A stretch of 64,000 nt of DNA from Paracyclopina nana (GCA_019096065.1 JAGUCH010000001.1:15872001-15936000), one strand, 5' to 3'; counted from the stretch's first letter, positions 46,778 through 60,000 are shown. A program made the numbers and translations. The notes: generated from the letters alone by a model not told the origin.

Positions 46778-48103
46778 GACGGGCTCAAACATCACGGAAA
46801 AAACTGTTGCCGGTGCACAATGGGAAAAATACACTTGAATACATTTACAAAGTATGGTCATTTCAGCAAAAGCGCAGCATTAATATGGCATGCTTAGAAC
46901 TTAATTCGAATACGCTATTTTTAAATTAGCCAGTTGATTCCCATAGTGCATTTGAAGATGCGGCTTCGTGTGATATTGGCGCGTTTCTTCTTTTGCTGAC
47001 TACGAAATATGGTCAACGCGGTTTTTTTGGGGTCTCTGAATGTACAATGTACTCGGGAGGTCAACTTTTGGCCGATAATTATCTCCAGGTCAAACTGAAT
47101 AAACCTAAGATTTTTCAGATCATTTATGAAGCTAAATAATCGCATTATTTCATTTTTTGAACGCATTCTCATTTTCCTCCTGTCTTTTGATGCAAATCAT
47201 AGAATCTTGAGGTTGAGGTCAGGCGTTGCTTGACATTTTTAAGGCAACGAAATAAAATACGCAAGCTGATGTCCAGTCCGGCAATGTCACCTCAACACAT
47301 CGAATTTATGGATCTCTCTTTTGTTAAGGTGGTCTTCCTCTCGGTCAAGTTTTTGAAGATCAAGATTTTTATGCCAAGGCGGATCCTCGCTTCTTGTTAG
47401 CTGTTACATGGACCAAATAAAGATGCCGCCATCTCCGCCATATTTCACTAAGAAATTTGCAAGCTGGCTACCGCAACAAGATACGAGAAAAATACCTATT
47501 GAGGAAAATTTTAAAATTTGATGACCATTGTACTGCATTTTTCATGTTTGCTTGCCACCATATTCTGTCTGGATAAAAAATGTACAATATTTTTCGGACA
47601 ATTCGCGATTATGATCTGAGGCAACTTGATCCCCAATACCATTAATCTTTGGTGAGATTCTTGGCATAACTTGGTTGCCTCTTTAAGGCAAGTTTGAGAA
47701 ACACACAAGAGCCCAGAAATATCAACCCTTCAAGTAAATTACAATTTTTATATTGGACATTGTTCTTGTGTGGTCAGCTCCTTTTTCTGCGGCAAATCTC
47801 ACGTCTTTTTGACCTTGCCTCCACTGTAACAACATAAAGTAGCCCAGAAGTAAATTTGCATTTTGCACACTCAAAAGTGATGCCATAAATCTCGCAAGTG
47901 AATCTGGTTGCCCAGCAGTCCATGAAATCAATGAAATGTCATTGTGTCACCCATTTGCATAGTAGTGATGCGATTTACGAGCGCTTCAAATAAGCGGCGA
48001 GATCTCATCAAATCATCTCCATTTTTCCGAGCTGTTGCAAAAGACCTTGAAAAAGGGTCAAATTTTTCGGACAATGCAAAAACATCTACAATTTCTACTA
48101 GTC

Positions 48104-48109
48104 TTTATT
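48104..48109 (-). terminator. Polyadenylation signal AATAAA
   Basis: AATAAA on the minus strand, 128 bases past the stop codon of the SS18-like gene. Confidence 0.5.
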
Positions 48110-48236
48110 CTTGTTATTATGACCGAGGACGACGACGACAAAGAAATACTTCATTATCAACAAATATTGTAAAATGCTCCGAAACGAGGTGCGTTCCATT
48201 AGTTAATCGTGCTGGAAGCTTTTCATCGTCAAACTT

Positions 48237-51200
48237 TCATTGAGCTGCGGTTGAGGCCGGCGGTGAGGGCGCAGCCCCTCCAGGAGGTGGGGGCCCGCCC
48301 CCAGGCGATGGGCCGCCCGGAGGTGGTCCCCCAGGATAGGGATAACGAGATTGATCATAACCAGGATATTGTCCAGGATGAGGAGGTGGAGGCGGGCCAC
48401 CAGGGTGAGGTGGGCCCATTTGACCACCAGGCGGTGGGCCCCTATATTGTCCATATCCTGGCTGACTTGAGGGAGGATACCCCGGATAATGCTGAGGTGG
48501 CGGAGGCGGGTAGCTGCCCCCAGGAGGAGGATATTGAGGATAGCTCTGATTTGGAGGGTAGCCCTGGTACCCTTGGGGTGGGGGTGGCGGTCCTTGTGCA
48601 TTGGGAGGCGGAGGCCCTGAGTAGCCTGGATACTGGTTATGACCGTAACCTGGGTACGCGTTCGGAGGATATCCCTGCGGTGGTGGCGGATAAGGGCTTC
48701 CTTGATTATAGTAGCCAGGGTGTGGAGGAGGTGGGGGTGGGCCGTGCTGAGAGGGGTGACCCGGCGGAGGGGGTCCTGGAGGGGGTGGCCCAGACGCGCC
48801 AGGTGGGGGTGCAGCTGAATGAGGCGAGCTAGGGGAGTCTCTTGATGCGGGCCTCGGCGACATTGTCCTTTGCTGCGGAGATGGAGCATTGGTCGGTCTC
48901 TGTTGAGGCGGGGTCGGAGACTGGGCAGGATTTGGCCCAGGGGCGGGTCCACTCTGCGTTGTGGATGGAGCCGGGGGAGTGGCAGCACTGCGCGGTGGTG
49001 CGGGCGATGACGACTCACTATTAGCCTGAGAGCTTGGAGGAGGTCCTGCATTAGGAGGAGGAGTAGGGCCATATTGGCCTCCAGGGTAGGGCGAAGGCGC
49101 AGCTCCTGGAGGAGGATAGTTATTGGGAGGCGGGGCCACCGTGTTGGGCGGAGCCACAGAATTCGGCGGGTAGCCCGGTTGCGCAGATGGATAGCCCGGT
49201 TGAGACCCTGGCGGATAAGCACCGGGAGGCGGCCCATAACTACTTCAAAATTTCCTTTTTAGTCTCCATTGCACAAAGAGTTTTTTTCTTAGAAAAGGGG
49301 ATTTACCTTGATGTGTATGGAGGATACTGATTTGGCGGTGGGGGCCCTCCAGCAGCATTGTTAGGCGGGCCATAGTTATATCCTGATGTCGTAGGGGGAT
49401 ACGAACCAGCCTGTCCATGAGGAGGGTATCCAGGATACTATGGAAAAAGCATTTTATTAATCCAGCTCTAGCCAAGTCACAAATATCACAATTACCTGTC
49501 CGGGTGGAGGCGGACCTTGAGGATATCCGGGATACCCCTGAGGTGGTGTGGGGTATCTATACCCAGCAGGCGGTCCTGGTGGCCCTAGAAATGAGAAAGC
49601 AACATTAATATGAATGACACCAAAACCTTGGTAGCAGGACTTTAGCATATTTGTTAAGTAGCTGAGTGCAAAAACATATGGCAACTGTTAGCAACATATA
49701 ATGATAAATAGCAGTACTCTAAAAGGGACCAGTCTGCAAAAGTCAGCCAAGTCCCTGGCAGCAACAAAATAAAAAATGTAAGCCTGTAAGTAATAATGGT
49801 AGTATAGCGCAACTGAAACACTTTGAGAAAAGCATGAGGGGGTCAAAGGTGTCATCAGCACAAAGGCTGAGTCGTGAACCTTGAAGCATATGCGGAGGCC
49901 CATAGACCATATGCGGTGGTGGTCCCATAGAGGGCGGTGGTGGTGGTGGCGGGAAATCTCTAAAATCTTGCGACGACGGCAACATGGGCTGATCCCCAAC
50001 AATAGCAGCAGCAGCAGTTGCAGGTTGCGGTGGTGCGGTAAAATTAGCTAGATATCAATTAAGAGAGTTTAAAAGTGAACGCAACTACAGCCACTCAATT
50101 AAACTAGTGTAGCTTTTTGTGACTGCCAGAAGGTCCACGTACCAGCACTGCTCTCCGGTGGATGGGAGGAGGAGGAGGACGATGATGATGACGATGAAGA
50201 ATTACTACTTTTACTCGGTGGCCTATTGCCTCGACCCCAGATCGAAAAGTCAAAATCCTCCGCGTTGTGATCGAGATTGTGCTTCTCCAAATACTGACGC
50301 AACTCATTCCGAGACCGGAATTTTCTTCCCTCCGGACTTAATAAAAAAGTTTTAGCTATTGAAACCTATTTGCGACTTGCAGAACCCGTATAAGAAAAAA
50401 CACTGTAGGTGTAAAGAAAGACAGGGCTACGAAAGAAATTGTTGCCGTTGAAAAGTTTTCTCCTACAGTGGACTTAAAGAGGTTCCTTATTTGCATCATC
50501 AGAAAGTACCTAACAATATACACATCCCATTTTCCAGTGGATGCTCCACCTTGACGCTGGCTGACCTTTCGGGACCAGCCGTCAGGCAGATTTGGGTCCT
50601 CGTACATGGGGCCCCCTGAGGCAGTAGCTGTGGGAGACCCAGCAGACGAAGTCGAAGGCATGTCAGTTCCTGTGGGTGTTTGCGCCATATAATCAATTCC
50701 CGGGTTAGTTTTTACATATATGCCCTAGCCAAACTAGAGAACTTCAAGGTATCTTACGTTGTTGACTCGCAGGTGGCCCAGGTGGGGGAGGTGCCGCACC
50801 CGGAGGTGGTCCTGGCCTCGGATTATAGTCACTTCCAGGAGGAGGTTGAGACCCTGGATGTGCACCCGGATGAGTACCACCCGGATGGGGAGGAGGTGCT
50901 CCAGGATGCGGAGCTGGTGGCTGTCCTGGTGGAGGAGCTGAAGCTGGACCAGGCGGCTGCAAAGCAAATTTAATTGATAATTTGATTCCATGCATGGCTT
51001 AGTTTTTCAAATACTTACAGGCAATAAGTTTTGCAGGTTTTGATTCGAATCCGCGATAGAGGCCAAGTACATGAGATTTCGATGAAGGCTCCATTGGTAC
51101 TGGACAGTTTCACTGTGCTTGCCAACGGTCTGATATTCGGAAATGGTTTTGATCAAGGCTGCATTCTCATCGAGCATCTGTAAAAAATATATGTGATTGA

Positions 51201-51496
51201 AGCTCTCTCGGGAGAAGGAGACTCAGGCTTACTCTTTGAATGGTGTGAGCATTGGCTGAGTTCTGAGGACCTCCCGGAGGCCCCTGCGGTGTGGGTGAGG
51301 CCCCTGGGGGCGGAGGACCTCTGTGTGGGTAACCATTCGCTGTGGGACCCGGAGGAGGTCCTGCCGGTCCCGGCGAAGGCGCTCCTTGAGGCGATGGACC
51401 GTTTGTCATTGGGCCGCCCGGTGGAGGCAGCCCTTGCTGCGGAGGGGCACCTTCACTTGGCGGCCTCGGAGGCTGCGAGACATAGGCCGAAGACAT
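48237..51496 (-). CDS. SS18: SS18-type BAF subunit with embedded methyl-CpG-binding-like domain, 789 aa
   Basis: Nine exons on the minus strand: 51496-51233, 51177-51019, 50956-50758, 50669-50510, 50336-50143, 50047-49880, 49584-49496, 49437-49307 and 49242-48237. All eight junctions are in phase. Residues ~86-140 are the SSXT/SNH domain ([38 protein letters not shown]) that ties SS18 to the BAF (SWI/SNF) complex. A Pro-Gly-rich stretch follows. Then comes an MBD-like domain split by one intron, near residues 228-300 ([51 protein letters not shown]). A Ser run and a long tail rich in Pro, Gly, Tyr and Gln (GYPP, PPGG repeats) resemble the SS18 QPGY region. The junction before the MBD has a weak pyrimidine tract, and an ATG at 50688 could start a separate transcript. 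I know of no need for this domain in SS18. Confidence 0.8.
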
Positions 51497-52351
51497 CTTG
51501 TGTCACACTTTGAAGCTGCAGTTGAGTTGATGATGGTCGTCGTCGGCTTTTCAGAAACTAGCCGCGGCAGCAATTTCTTCTGGGTGATGAAGACGCGCCA
51601 GCCTTGCTGAAATCGGAGCGAATTCCAAGTCGAGCTATTGAATTTAGAGAAATTTCTTTCTAACGTATTCATTGAAGTGCAAGAGTTTTTAACAACCTAC
51701 AAATAGGAATATTTATAGGCGAAAATAGCCTTGGTATGATGGTACTCAATAGGTTTTTGCGGTTAACGAATTTTATTTTAGCCGATGGCAATTTGCCGTA
51801 ATTTTTATGTTCTCTTCGTGAGCTAGGAATGTTTTTGTTGCAGAACGGCCGAGCTCGGCCGAACAAAGCGAAATCGGCCCAATCGAAAAATAGATTTTTT
51901 TAACACATCAACCAAAAAATACAAATGTTAAATTCAACAATTTTCTGATGATTAAACTTCGGAAAGTTGAAAAATCAATAATATTTATAGTTTTCGGAAC
52001 GCCCCTCAAAACGGTCACGTGACCTGAAAAACAGTGATGGCGTCTCAAGCGTCGAGAAAACTCCCCTAATAACAAAAATTGTGACGCAAATTTCGAGCGA
52101 TTGAAGCTATTTCATCGCACGACAACTACACAGACTTCTGGACGGAGTCTTTAAGTCCACCTCTAAGGTCTTTGAAGGAAGAAGTGTAGGCCACGTCCTG
52201 TGTAGAAAGTGCGACGCAATTTGAAAAGTTTTGACAGATGTCCGCCATGTCTGCCCTGTAGCCGTGCAGCCTTGAGAGACTGACGCGCTTTATTTATTAT
52301 TGTTGTTATTTTCAAATTTTCCCATCTTGAGCGCCATGAAGAAGTGACACA
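51497..52351. promoter_or_regulatory. Divergent promoter region of the SS18-like gene and PCIF1
   Basis: 855 bases between two start codons on opposite strands. No TATA box at a fitting distance. A three-codon upstream frame (ATG at 52336, stop 52345-52347) ends four bases before the PCIF1 ATG. Confidence 0.5.
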
Positions 52352-55307
52352 ATGGGTCCCGCTAGAAAGACCCGTTCGAGTGCCAAGGCTGCGAAGGCCG
52401 CGGCTCAAAAAATGAACAACAATGACTCCAAGTCGTCGGGGACGACGAAAAATGGCCGAGGCGGTGGCCGTAAGAAGAAAGTCGAACTTGAGGAGAGTGA
52501 CAGTGAAGAAATCCCACCTGTTTTGACCAATCACGAAGAGGACGAGGAGGACATGCCATTGGCTCTGAAGGCCGCTGGACATAATCAGGGCGGCATAGCT
52601 CCCTTAAAAATGCCGCCAAGTAATAACGTGGCTTTGCCCATAGCTCCTGGTACGCCTGGCACGCCTGGAACTCCAGGTCCTAACCCAGTTCCACACACGC
52701 CCACGGGAGCTGTGCCGCCCCCACCGAATTCGGCTGCTTTTGAAACGGACTTGCCTCCTGAACTTCTGCATCAAGGCTGGCGCAAGTTTTGGTCTCGCAG
52801 GGAGAATCGCCCTTATTTCTTCAACAGAATGTCAGGGGAGACGCTCTGGGATATGCCACCCATGCACAACAACCACCAGCCCCCCATGCCGATGCATCAT
52901 CATAACCTGAACGATCCCCTGGGCATCAATCAAAACAATGGGCCGAGTCACATGCCTATGCATCAGCAGCCTCAGCCTCAGCATGCTTTGAAACGGAGGC
53001 CCTCTGAGGAGATGGGTCCTGGCGGCAAGAAGTTTGTGCTATCTGGTCCGTGGGACCTGGAGATTCCTACCAATGTTATATTATTTGAGCGACAGCCTTC
53101 GTTGCTGCCCCACCCTCACCCCGAGGTCGAGTTGCTACGCTATGTGTTCGTCATGAAATTGCGTCAAAGCTATCAAGAAATGTGCCACTCTCGCGAGGGC
53201 ATCGATGCACCTAAAGAGAGCTTCAATCGGTGGCTCCTCGAGCGGAAAGTGATAGACCAAGGCAAAGATCCTCTCCTACCGTCGTATTGCTTCCCGGAGA
53301 TCTCAATGTCGATGTACCGCGAAATTATGAATGATCTGCCAATGAAGCTGGTGAAGCCCAAATTCACGGGTATAAAAAGATTGGAAACTCTTATTTATAG
53401 ATGTATTGATTTTGTGCTGTCAATTTTCAGGTGAAGCACGCAAGCAGCTCTCCAAGTATTGCGAGGCCGCCAAGAAACTGATGGAGGTTCGCGGGGTTTC
53501 GCCTGAGGGTCGCAAAATTGTTAAGTGGAATGTGGAGGACACCTTTACATGGCTTCGCCGAACAGTTGGCGCGAATTATGACGACTTTCAGGAGCGACTG
53601 CAACACATCAAGGTGCGATTTTTTGCCCTCTCGCTTGTAATGCATTGCTTTGATGTCGATTTTTTTCACTTTAGACCAATTGCCAGCCTCACATAACGGA
53701 GGCTGCGAAAAACTCTGTCGAGGGGATTTGCAAGAAGATCTTCAACCTCTCGTGTGATTACGCTCAGAAAATTCAAGAGAAGAACTCTGAAATTCTCAAG
53801 GATGCAGGAATCTCAGGTACAGCTTCACAGCAGAAATTCCGATGTGGCATCTATAAAAAGCTTATTTCTCTCCTTTTGCAGAGCACAATGCCAAGACCGC
53901 AGTCCCACACCAACGAAAAGTTTGGTGCTATCCAGTCCAATTTGCCTTGCCATGTCCCCGCCTTCCTGCCGTGGAGTTTTGCCAAGACAAGGAGCAAACC
54001 CAGCTCCGCTACAAGGGCGAAGTGATGCGAATCAATAACATTTATTTCACCAAACTCGTAAGCTCAACATGCTTTTACATTGGCCACATGATTTGTCATA
54101 TGTTTCTCATGGCTTAGGAGCAACTCTATCGATATGGCTGTGCCGATGACCGCAAATTCGAGCATTTCCTCACGCGAGTTTGGATGCTGCTCAAACGTTA
54201 CCAGGCCAACTTCGGCTCCGCCATTGGAGAAGGTGCTCAAAACCAGGGTGGCCTCCCCGTCGCCGTTCTCGAATGCCTTCATAAAAACTTTGGAGTCACT
54301 TTCGAGTGCTTCGCCTCACCGCTCAATTGCTATTTCCGCCAGTATTGCTCGGCCTTTCCCGACATTGATTCTTACTTCGGATCCAGAGGGTGAGAGAACT
54401 GAATTTACGAATTAAAATTGAGATGTAGCAATTGTTGTATTTTATTTTAGGCCCGTTTTGGAATTCAAGCCACACTGTGGCTCCTTCGAGGCGAACCCGC
54501 CTTTTTGCGAGGAGTTGATGGATGCCACAATTGTTCACTTTGAAAGGCTGCTCGAGGAGTCATTGGAGCCTTTGTCCTTCATCGTGTTTTTGCCAGAATG
54601 GCGGGAGCCAGCCCCTCCAGCCTTACTGAAATTAGAGGCCTCTCGATGGAAGCGAAGGCAGCTCGTGGTTCCAGCTTTGGAGCACGAATACCGACATGGA
54701 TTCCAGCACACCATTCCCAAGTAAGAAATATTAATTGTCAAGGTAGCCAAAACTTTCTCTGAACTGCAATCGTCCAAAGCAGCAGCATGGGGGAAAAAAG
54801 GGGCATATCTAAGCCGATCCGGACATTTCTGCAACTTCATTCCTGTGATTGATCTCATATTGAGCAATTTGCACAGCATTGGCTAAATGCTTCCTTTGTA
54901 GTCATTTGCAAGAGTAAGGATGCGAGTGAAGCATGCTTGACCCATCTTTTTTAATCCCTCGTAGGTCCGAGGTCAACATACGTTCTGTGAACGCCACGGT
55001 GGTCGTGTGGTTGCAAAATGATGCGGGCTACCAACGTTGGGGCCCAACCGAGGACCGCGTGGAGCAACTTCTCGAGTCTTTCAGGCCTGGTCGGGAACGA
55101 GAACGGGACAAGGCCCAGCTCCTATCTCCTGCCCACCCGGCGTCTACCTCGTCCCCTGCAAATCAAAGCTCTCAGCAGCCTCCACCTCCACCTCCACAGC
55201 AGCAGCAGCAGCAGCCTCAGATCTCAAATAATGCAGCTCAACAGCCATCATCGACCTCGGCTGAAAATGAGGCGGCCGTGGCCTCCAATCCTCCAACTGC
55301 TGTCTAG
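52352..55307 (+). CDS. PCIF1: PCIF1, cap-specific mRNA m6Am methyltransferase, 800 aa
   Basis: Seven exons: 52352-53369, 53431-53612, 53675-53816, 53882-54057, 54118-54389, 54451-54720 and 54965-55307, all in phase. The N-terminus is basic and Pro/Gly-rich. A WW domain lies at ~139-172 ([19 protein letters not shown]), which in the family binds the phosphorylated polymerase II tail. The helical and methyltransferase parts follow, with the catalytic NPPF intact at ~612-615 ([13 protein letters not shown]) and [13 protein letters not shown] after it. The enzyme methylates N6 of the 2'-O-methyladenosine next to the mRNA cap, using S-adenosylmethionine, in the nucleus. The C-terminal tail is longer than in human (about 704 residues in total there), with Pro and Gln runs ([12 protein letters not shown]). 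Fly PCIF1 is reported to be catalytically dead, so the intact motif is notable. Confidence 0.95.
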
Positions 55308-55619
55308 TTCAAGGCCTGGTGTTTCATTTTTTTTTAACTTTCGGTACAAGAGCAACTCGCATTTTTATTATTCTCTTTTTTTCCTGCTGACACAGCACGC
55401 ACCAGCCATCTACAACAATTCTTAACTTTACTGACGACGAACGAGTACAAATTCACACGAGTGTAGTATGTAAAACCGTCTCCTTTTTTCTTCTCTTTCT
55501 CGAGATCTACAACTGCAAGATAGCGTCATATCTTGCATTATAATTATATTATTCTCTGCTACCTTCTATAGTTTGCCAAAATGGAGAGAGTGATGTTAAA
55601 ATAAGAATATTATTGTTGA

Positions 55620-55625
55620 AATAAA
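55620..55625 (+). terminator. Polyadenylation signal AATAAA
   Basis: AATAAA 313 bases past the PCIF1 stop codon, in an AT-rich context. Confidence 0.5.
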
Positions 55626-56891
55626 AAATAATCGCAAGATTCAGACAGTTAGCTTCCTTGTGCACTTTTATTTTAGCAAAGTGCCAAAACCGCACGAGCC
55701 CCTTGTGGAATGGAGCTTGGGATAAAAATGGTGTGTAGTAGCTAAAGAGCCGGAAATTTTTTTAGTCTGACGCATGAATTTTCTGCGCAAATATGTGTCT
55801 TATCCAAGTACAAAATTGCATGATTAAGGTCAGACCAAAATTATTCACCTAGCATCACATCATGAAAAAATAACACCTAGGAGGAGGATCTTTTATATGA
55901 AAATTGTTACTGTGTGCATAGCCGTGAGATTTTGCGCATTATTCAGACAGCGCCGCGCTATAACCAAATACACTTAAAAGCCGACCACCACTTTAAGGGC
56001 CAAAACGCTGAAAAAATTGCAAATAAGGTCACTTCACGTAAAAACTGCACATTTATGTCATTTTTATTTTTTACCCGGTAAATCCCGCGCTTTTCAAACT
56101 TGCCTCAAAAATGCCTCGTAAATCATGCTATAAATTCTATTGTAGCGCATTTTGTGGTGTGCTTAAAGTACATTTGGCTGAAATCGTGTATGTGTATATA
56201 TACAGAAAGTGTGAGGCGAAAAAATGACCTTCTTCTCTCCTTGCCGATTGGATTCTTCTTCTTTTGAAGCGCATTCAAATGACCATAAAAGTTAAGGGTC
56301 GAGCTCAACCTTTGAGGTCACATTACACGTTTTTACGATGCTACTTTTCGCAAAGCAGAAACACGTCCCCAAACTGTAACCGCAAATAAAAGCTCGAAAC
56401 GTTTGAGACTTCCCCATAACTACAGAGTGTCTACTTTGTACTTTTTGTGTCTTAGTGGCTAGGTAACCCGTGATGATTAGCCATTGTGCAAAAATCGCAT
56501 TTCCGAAGCCATAAACTCACCACCAAGAGTTATCATCAGAGTACAGAAAATCGGGAAAAAAATGCGATGGAAGCATTTTCAATATTTGAGAAGATTCTGA
56601 TCAAAAGCGTCCTAGCAGCATTATGGATTTTTGATAAATTACATGGATTACCCACTGTGCATGATTGAAGCAACCGCGACTTGCGTATGTACGTACGCGC
56701 CGCATATCGACGCATCTTTCCCCTTGACATGATGACGCGTAAGTTTACGCAGAAGATGAGCGTCGCCATAAAGTTGGACCCACGCACGAGAACCGTCAAA
56801 ACGGGTGCTCAACGGGGCACATTCTCTTATGTGGAATCTTCACTCTCAACGTCCAACTTGCTCCTATGCACCTTGCTGGGATGCCAAGCCA

Positions 56892-56899
56892 TATAAAAG
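56892..56899 (+). promoter_or_regulatory. TATA box (TATAAAAG)
   Basis: A canonical TATAAAAG. About 27-30 bases downstream is AACAGTTTTCC, close to an arthropod initiator. A short exon with ATG starts at 57010. This is the best core promoter in the 55-62 kb region. Confidence 0.55.
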
Positions 56900-57009
56900 G
56901 CTGAATGGGTAAAAACTTGGGCCAACAGTTTTCCGACGAGCGAGGGGCTTCAACTATCCTATAGGAGTAGTATAAGTACTGGATTTTTAAGTGACTTTAA
57001 CGAGTGACA

Positions 57010-57031
57010 ATGAGAAGGCTGTTCTTCACTG
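57010..57031 (+). CDS. Candidate first coding exon of a TATA-driven gene (partial)
   Basis: ATG followed by six codons (RRLFFT) and one base, then a strong donor GTAAGC at 57032. A very short first exon that begins a signal peptide is the usual layout of arthropod cuticle and other secretory genes, as in the cuticular protein at 46.7 kb. I cannot identify the next exon with confidence in the window. It may lie beyond the right edge or in a short exon I could not recognise. Confidence 0.35.
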
Positions 57032-60000
57032 GTAAGCATTATATCGTACTCGTCGTATCCATCTTGTCAGGATCAATTTACTCGCTAAGCCTGATTGATC
57101 ACGGAAGCAACTACTGGTTTTTTTCTGAAAATTACTCGGGCGTATCAATTTAAAATTATCCAGTAACAATAATTAGGAGTCGCTCGACGCATATTGATCA
57201 ACTTGCGGTTTTTCCCGGAATTTTCAAGCAATGCATGAGCTAGCCCACGGATTTTTTCCATATGCGTGGAAACGGCCTTAGCTAAGAGCTAATGGGTGGT
57301 AAGAGCAGTTGTAGGTGGGAAGAATGAACTTGTGCATTGTTTCCAGCCTATTAATTCCGAAAAAAAACTGTTACGAAATTATTCAAGGAGCTGAGTCGTG
57401 CATTCTTTCACGGGTCATATATGAAGGTTGCTTGGGTCAAGATTGTCATTCTGATGATGCCTTTGAAGCCCCCCAGATTGGCCTTTTTGACACGATGCAT
57501 GTGCAGTGATTGTCGTGACCATGATCATGACCTGATGAATGTCTGATCAAATCAGACTTTCTGACTCAAAAGAAATCTCTGCACATCGTGATTGAATTTT
57601 ACACCTAGCTAAACTGCGAGCTGGTAACGGCAAACGCCTCGAGGCTTGATGATGATTGAAGATTTCTTACTTGACCTTTCTGCACTGGTTTGTGCAATAC
57701 ATTCCCTTAGATGGACAAAAATGTGTGATGGAAGCAGTTCTTTAGCAGCAGCAGCAGCAAAAAGCTGCTACTCCTCAGAGGATTTCTCATAATCTAGCCA
57801 AAAACGGATGCTCTATTGATTCACAAGGTACAATTGGCCTTCTCGTGGCTTAAACAGCACACCATTTGAAAATGGTTGATTTATGCAACGATTTATCAAG
57901 CTTACGTGTCATAGCTGACCACGTGGCCGCCATCACATAAATAATGGCACGCTATGTTTACCTTTCTTTTAATTTATGCTCCGCAAGTCCATTTTTCATC
58001 TATTGACATAATTCAAGCTCTTAAAAATCCATTAAAAGGCTGCTTCAATGACTTCCTTTGATCTTCAACGATGGAGTCCTTCAGTGTTTACATTTAATTT
58101 GTGCTGACTCATGGCAGCAATGTTTACATTGCAGCCTGTTGTTGTTGGCGCGCCAAATTCAAAGTAGCAAAACAATAACAACAACAACAGCATGTAAAAA
58201 GCATTAAACTGCCGTAGAAAATTCAAATTGCATTATTAGCCTTGGTCTTGAGGAGGAGTTGTTTCCATTCGTCAAGAGTGTAATTTTGCCTGCAAAAAAT
58301 GGTGGCCAGCTACAAATTCTAGCTACAAAATCTCCATGCTGCTGGCCTTCAAAAAGTAATGAAAAGGTGCTTGAGCCCGCGCATCTGCAGATAACTCTTT
58401 AAAAGTATTTATGCAAATAGAATATAGAAAATCCTCTTTTGGTGGTTGTGCAGCGAGGGTAGACAAAGATCGTGACTTGCTTGTAATTTTGACATTCCAA
58501 TCCCTAATGAAGAGATGCCAGATCATGATGATGAATTTGACCTCACTTGCAATGATTATGACCACTTGGTAATGGGATGTCACAAGGTTGACAACTCAAG
58601 AATGCTAAAACTTCCCACAATTATTTCAGGAGATGCTGCTGCTATGATATTATGACCTGGATTGGTTCTCAGCAATTTTGACTATTATTATGACAGCAGC
58701 TTCTTTTTTGGTCGTAGGGTTCAAAATTCTCAGCTTAGCTGACCTTGTCTCACATTTCTCTCGCCCTGTGATTTTGAATAGTAGTGCTACACAATTTAAA
58801 ACTTGACCAGCATCACAAAAGATGATGATTTCAGATGCCCCACTTTGGCATTGAGAATTAATTCAATTTTTGCTTGCCTGTTTTTATCAAATCTCTCTGC
58901 GGAGATCTTCAAAGTTGTTTTAATGATGCATCTAATTCATGACAAGCAATTAGTGCACCACTTACTTGCTAATTTTTCTTGTGATTTCCTAATTGTTTTG
59001 GCCTTCAAAATCAGCCAAGGTTAAGTGCATCAATTTTGGCACCCCTTTTGACCTCATAAAACGATCATCTAGAGCCCTATTCAAATTGTATTCAGCAGCT
59101 TTTGATGCAATATGGTGATAACGCGAGGCTTTGTTTGCCATAGCAATGAAATTTGGCCCCTTTTGTACATTGACTTAATTAGTTACACTAAATAGCTACA
59201 CTTTGGCATTAGCATACGCGACGTGAGAAAGTTGCACAAATCGCTGATGATGCTCAAGATTTGAAGGTCAAAATCGATTCTTAGTCTTCTACACGTGTCC
59301 TCAATGCCACACACGCAAAACTGGCAAAACTCATTTCCCTATCAGAACAACTGACAACTATTTTGAATTTTGATGGGTTACAACATTTCTTTCGTGTGAG
59401 AAATCATCAGTGCAGTTGAATTTAGCTATGCAGAATGCAATCTTGGGTGGTCATGTGAGGCAATCCAGCGATAAAAATCCCGATTTGCATTCTAAAATAG
59501 CCACGAATTTCGAGACAAGTCAAGCTCTGTTGAAATACTAGCTTGTTATAAAAAAACACCTTGTCACTATGCTGCAGTAGCTATTTACAAGGCTGCAACG
59601 CCATCTTTTGGCCATAATGTCAACATTTTTGCGGACAATAACAATTTTCTACTTTACTCGTGAGTGGCTTTAATATCTCGATGCAATGCATTAGATAATT
59701 CTTGGCAAGCAATTTTGGCGAGGCTATAAAAAAAGATGGTGTATCTTTGTACTACATGCACAAACATTGCAGTTTTCAGTAATTGAAAGAGCCCATTTTA
59801 CGAACGCTTATATCCCCACTTTTAGGCTTGATATTTAGGTGTGTTTCCAAGCAGATTCAAGATAAATGTAGGCTATGACGTCAATCATTTTTCCTTTTTA
59901 TTTCCAACCTTTCTTAATTGCCTTTCAAGAGAAAAATTGAGACCAATTCCAATCATGATCAGTTCCCATGAAGTTGACAAATTCGTTTTCCGAACAATAG

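Larger units (their letters stand above)
46694..48236. other. Intergenic
   Basis: Upstream region of the cuticular gene and 3' region of the SS18-like gene. Apart from the TATA box and the polyadenylation signal listed separately I see nothing recognisable in about 1.5 kb. Confidence 0.5.

Noticed and set aside
48209-48832. Long plus-strand open frame (about 207 codons) opposite the SS18-like tail
   Set aside because: It is the shadow of the Pro/Gly-rich coding sequence; low-complexity GC-rich codons keep several frames open. No domain or splice support.
50356-50688. A stand-alone MBD protein gene starting at ATG 50688
   Set aside because: Not excluded, but the acceptor at 50670-50672 joins exon 3 of the SS18-like gene in exact phase, and downstream exons continue into an SS18-like tail. 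One fused gene explains more.
52336-52347. ATG upstream of the PCIF1 start
   Set aside because: It opens a three-codon frame only; noted as a possible minor uORF, not a gene or alternative start.
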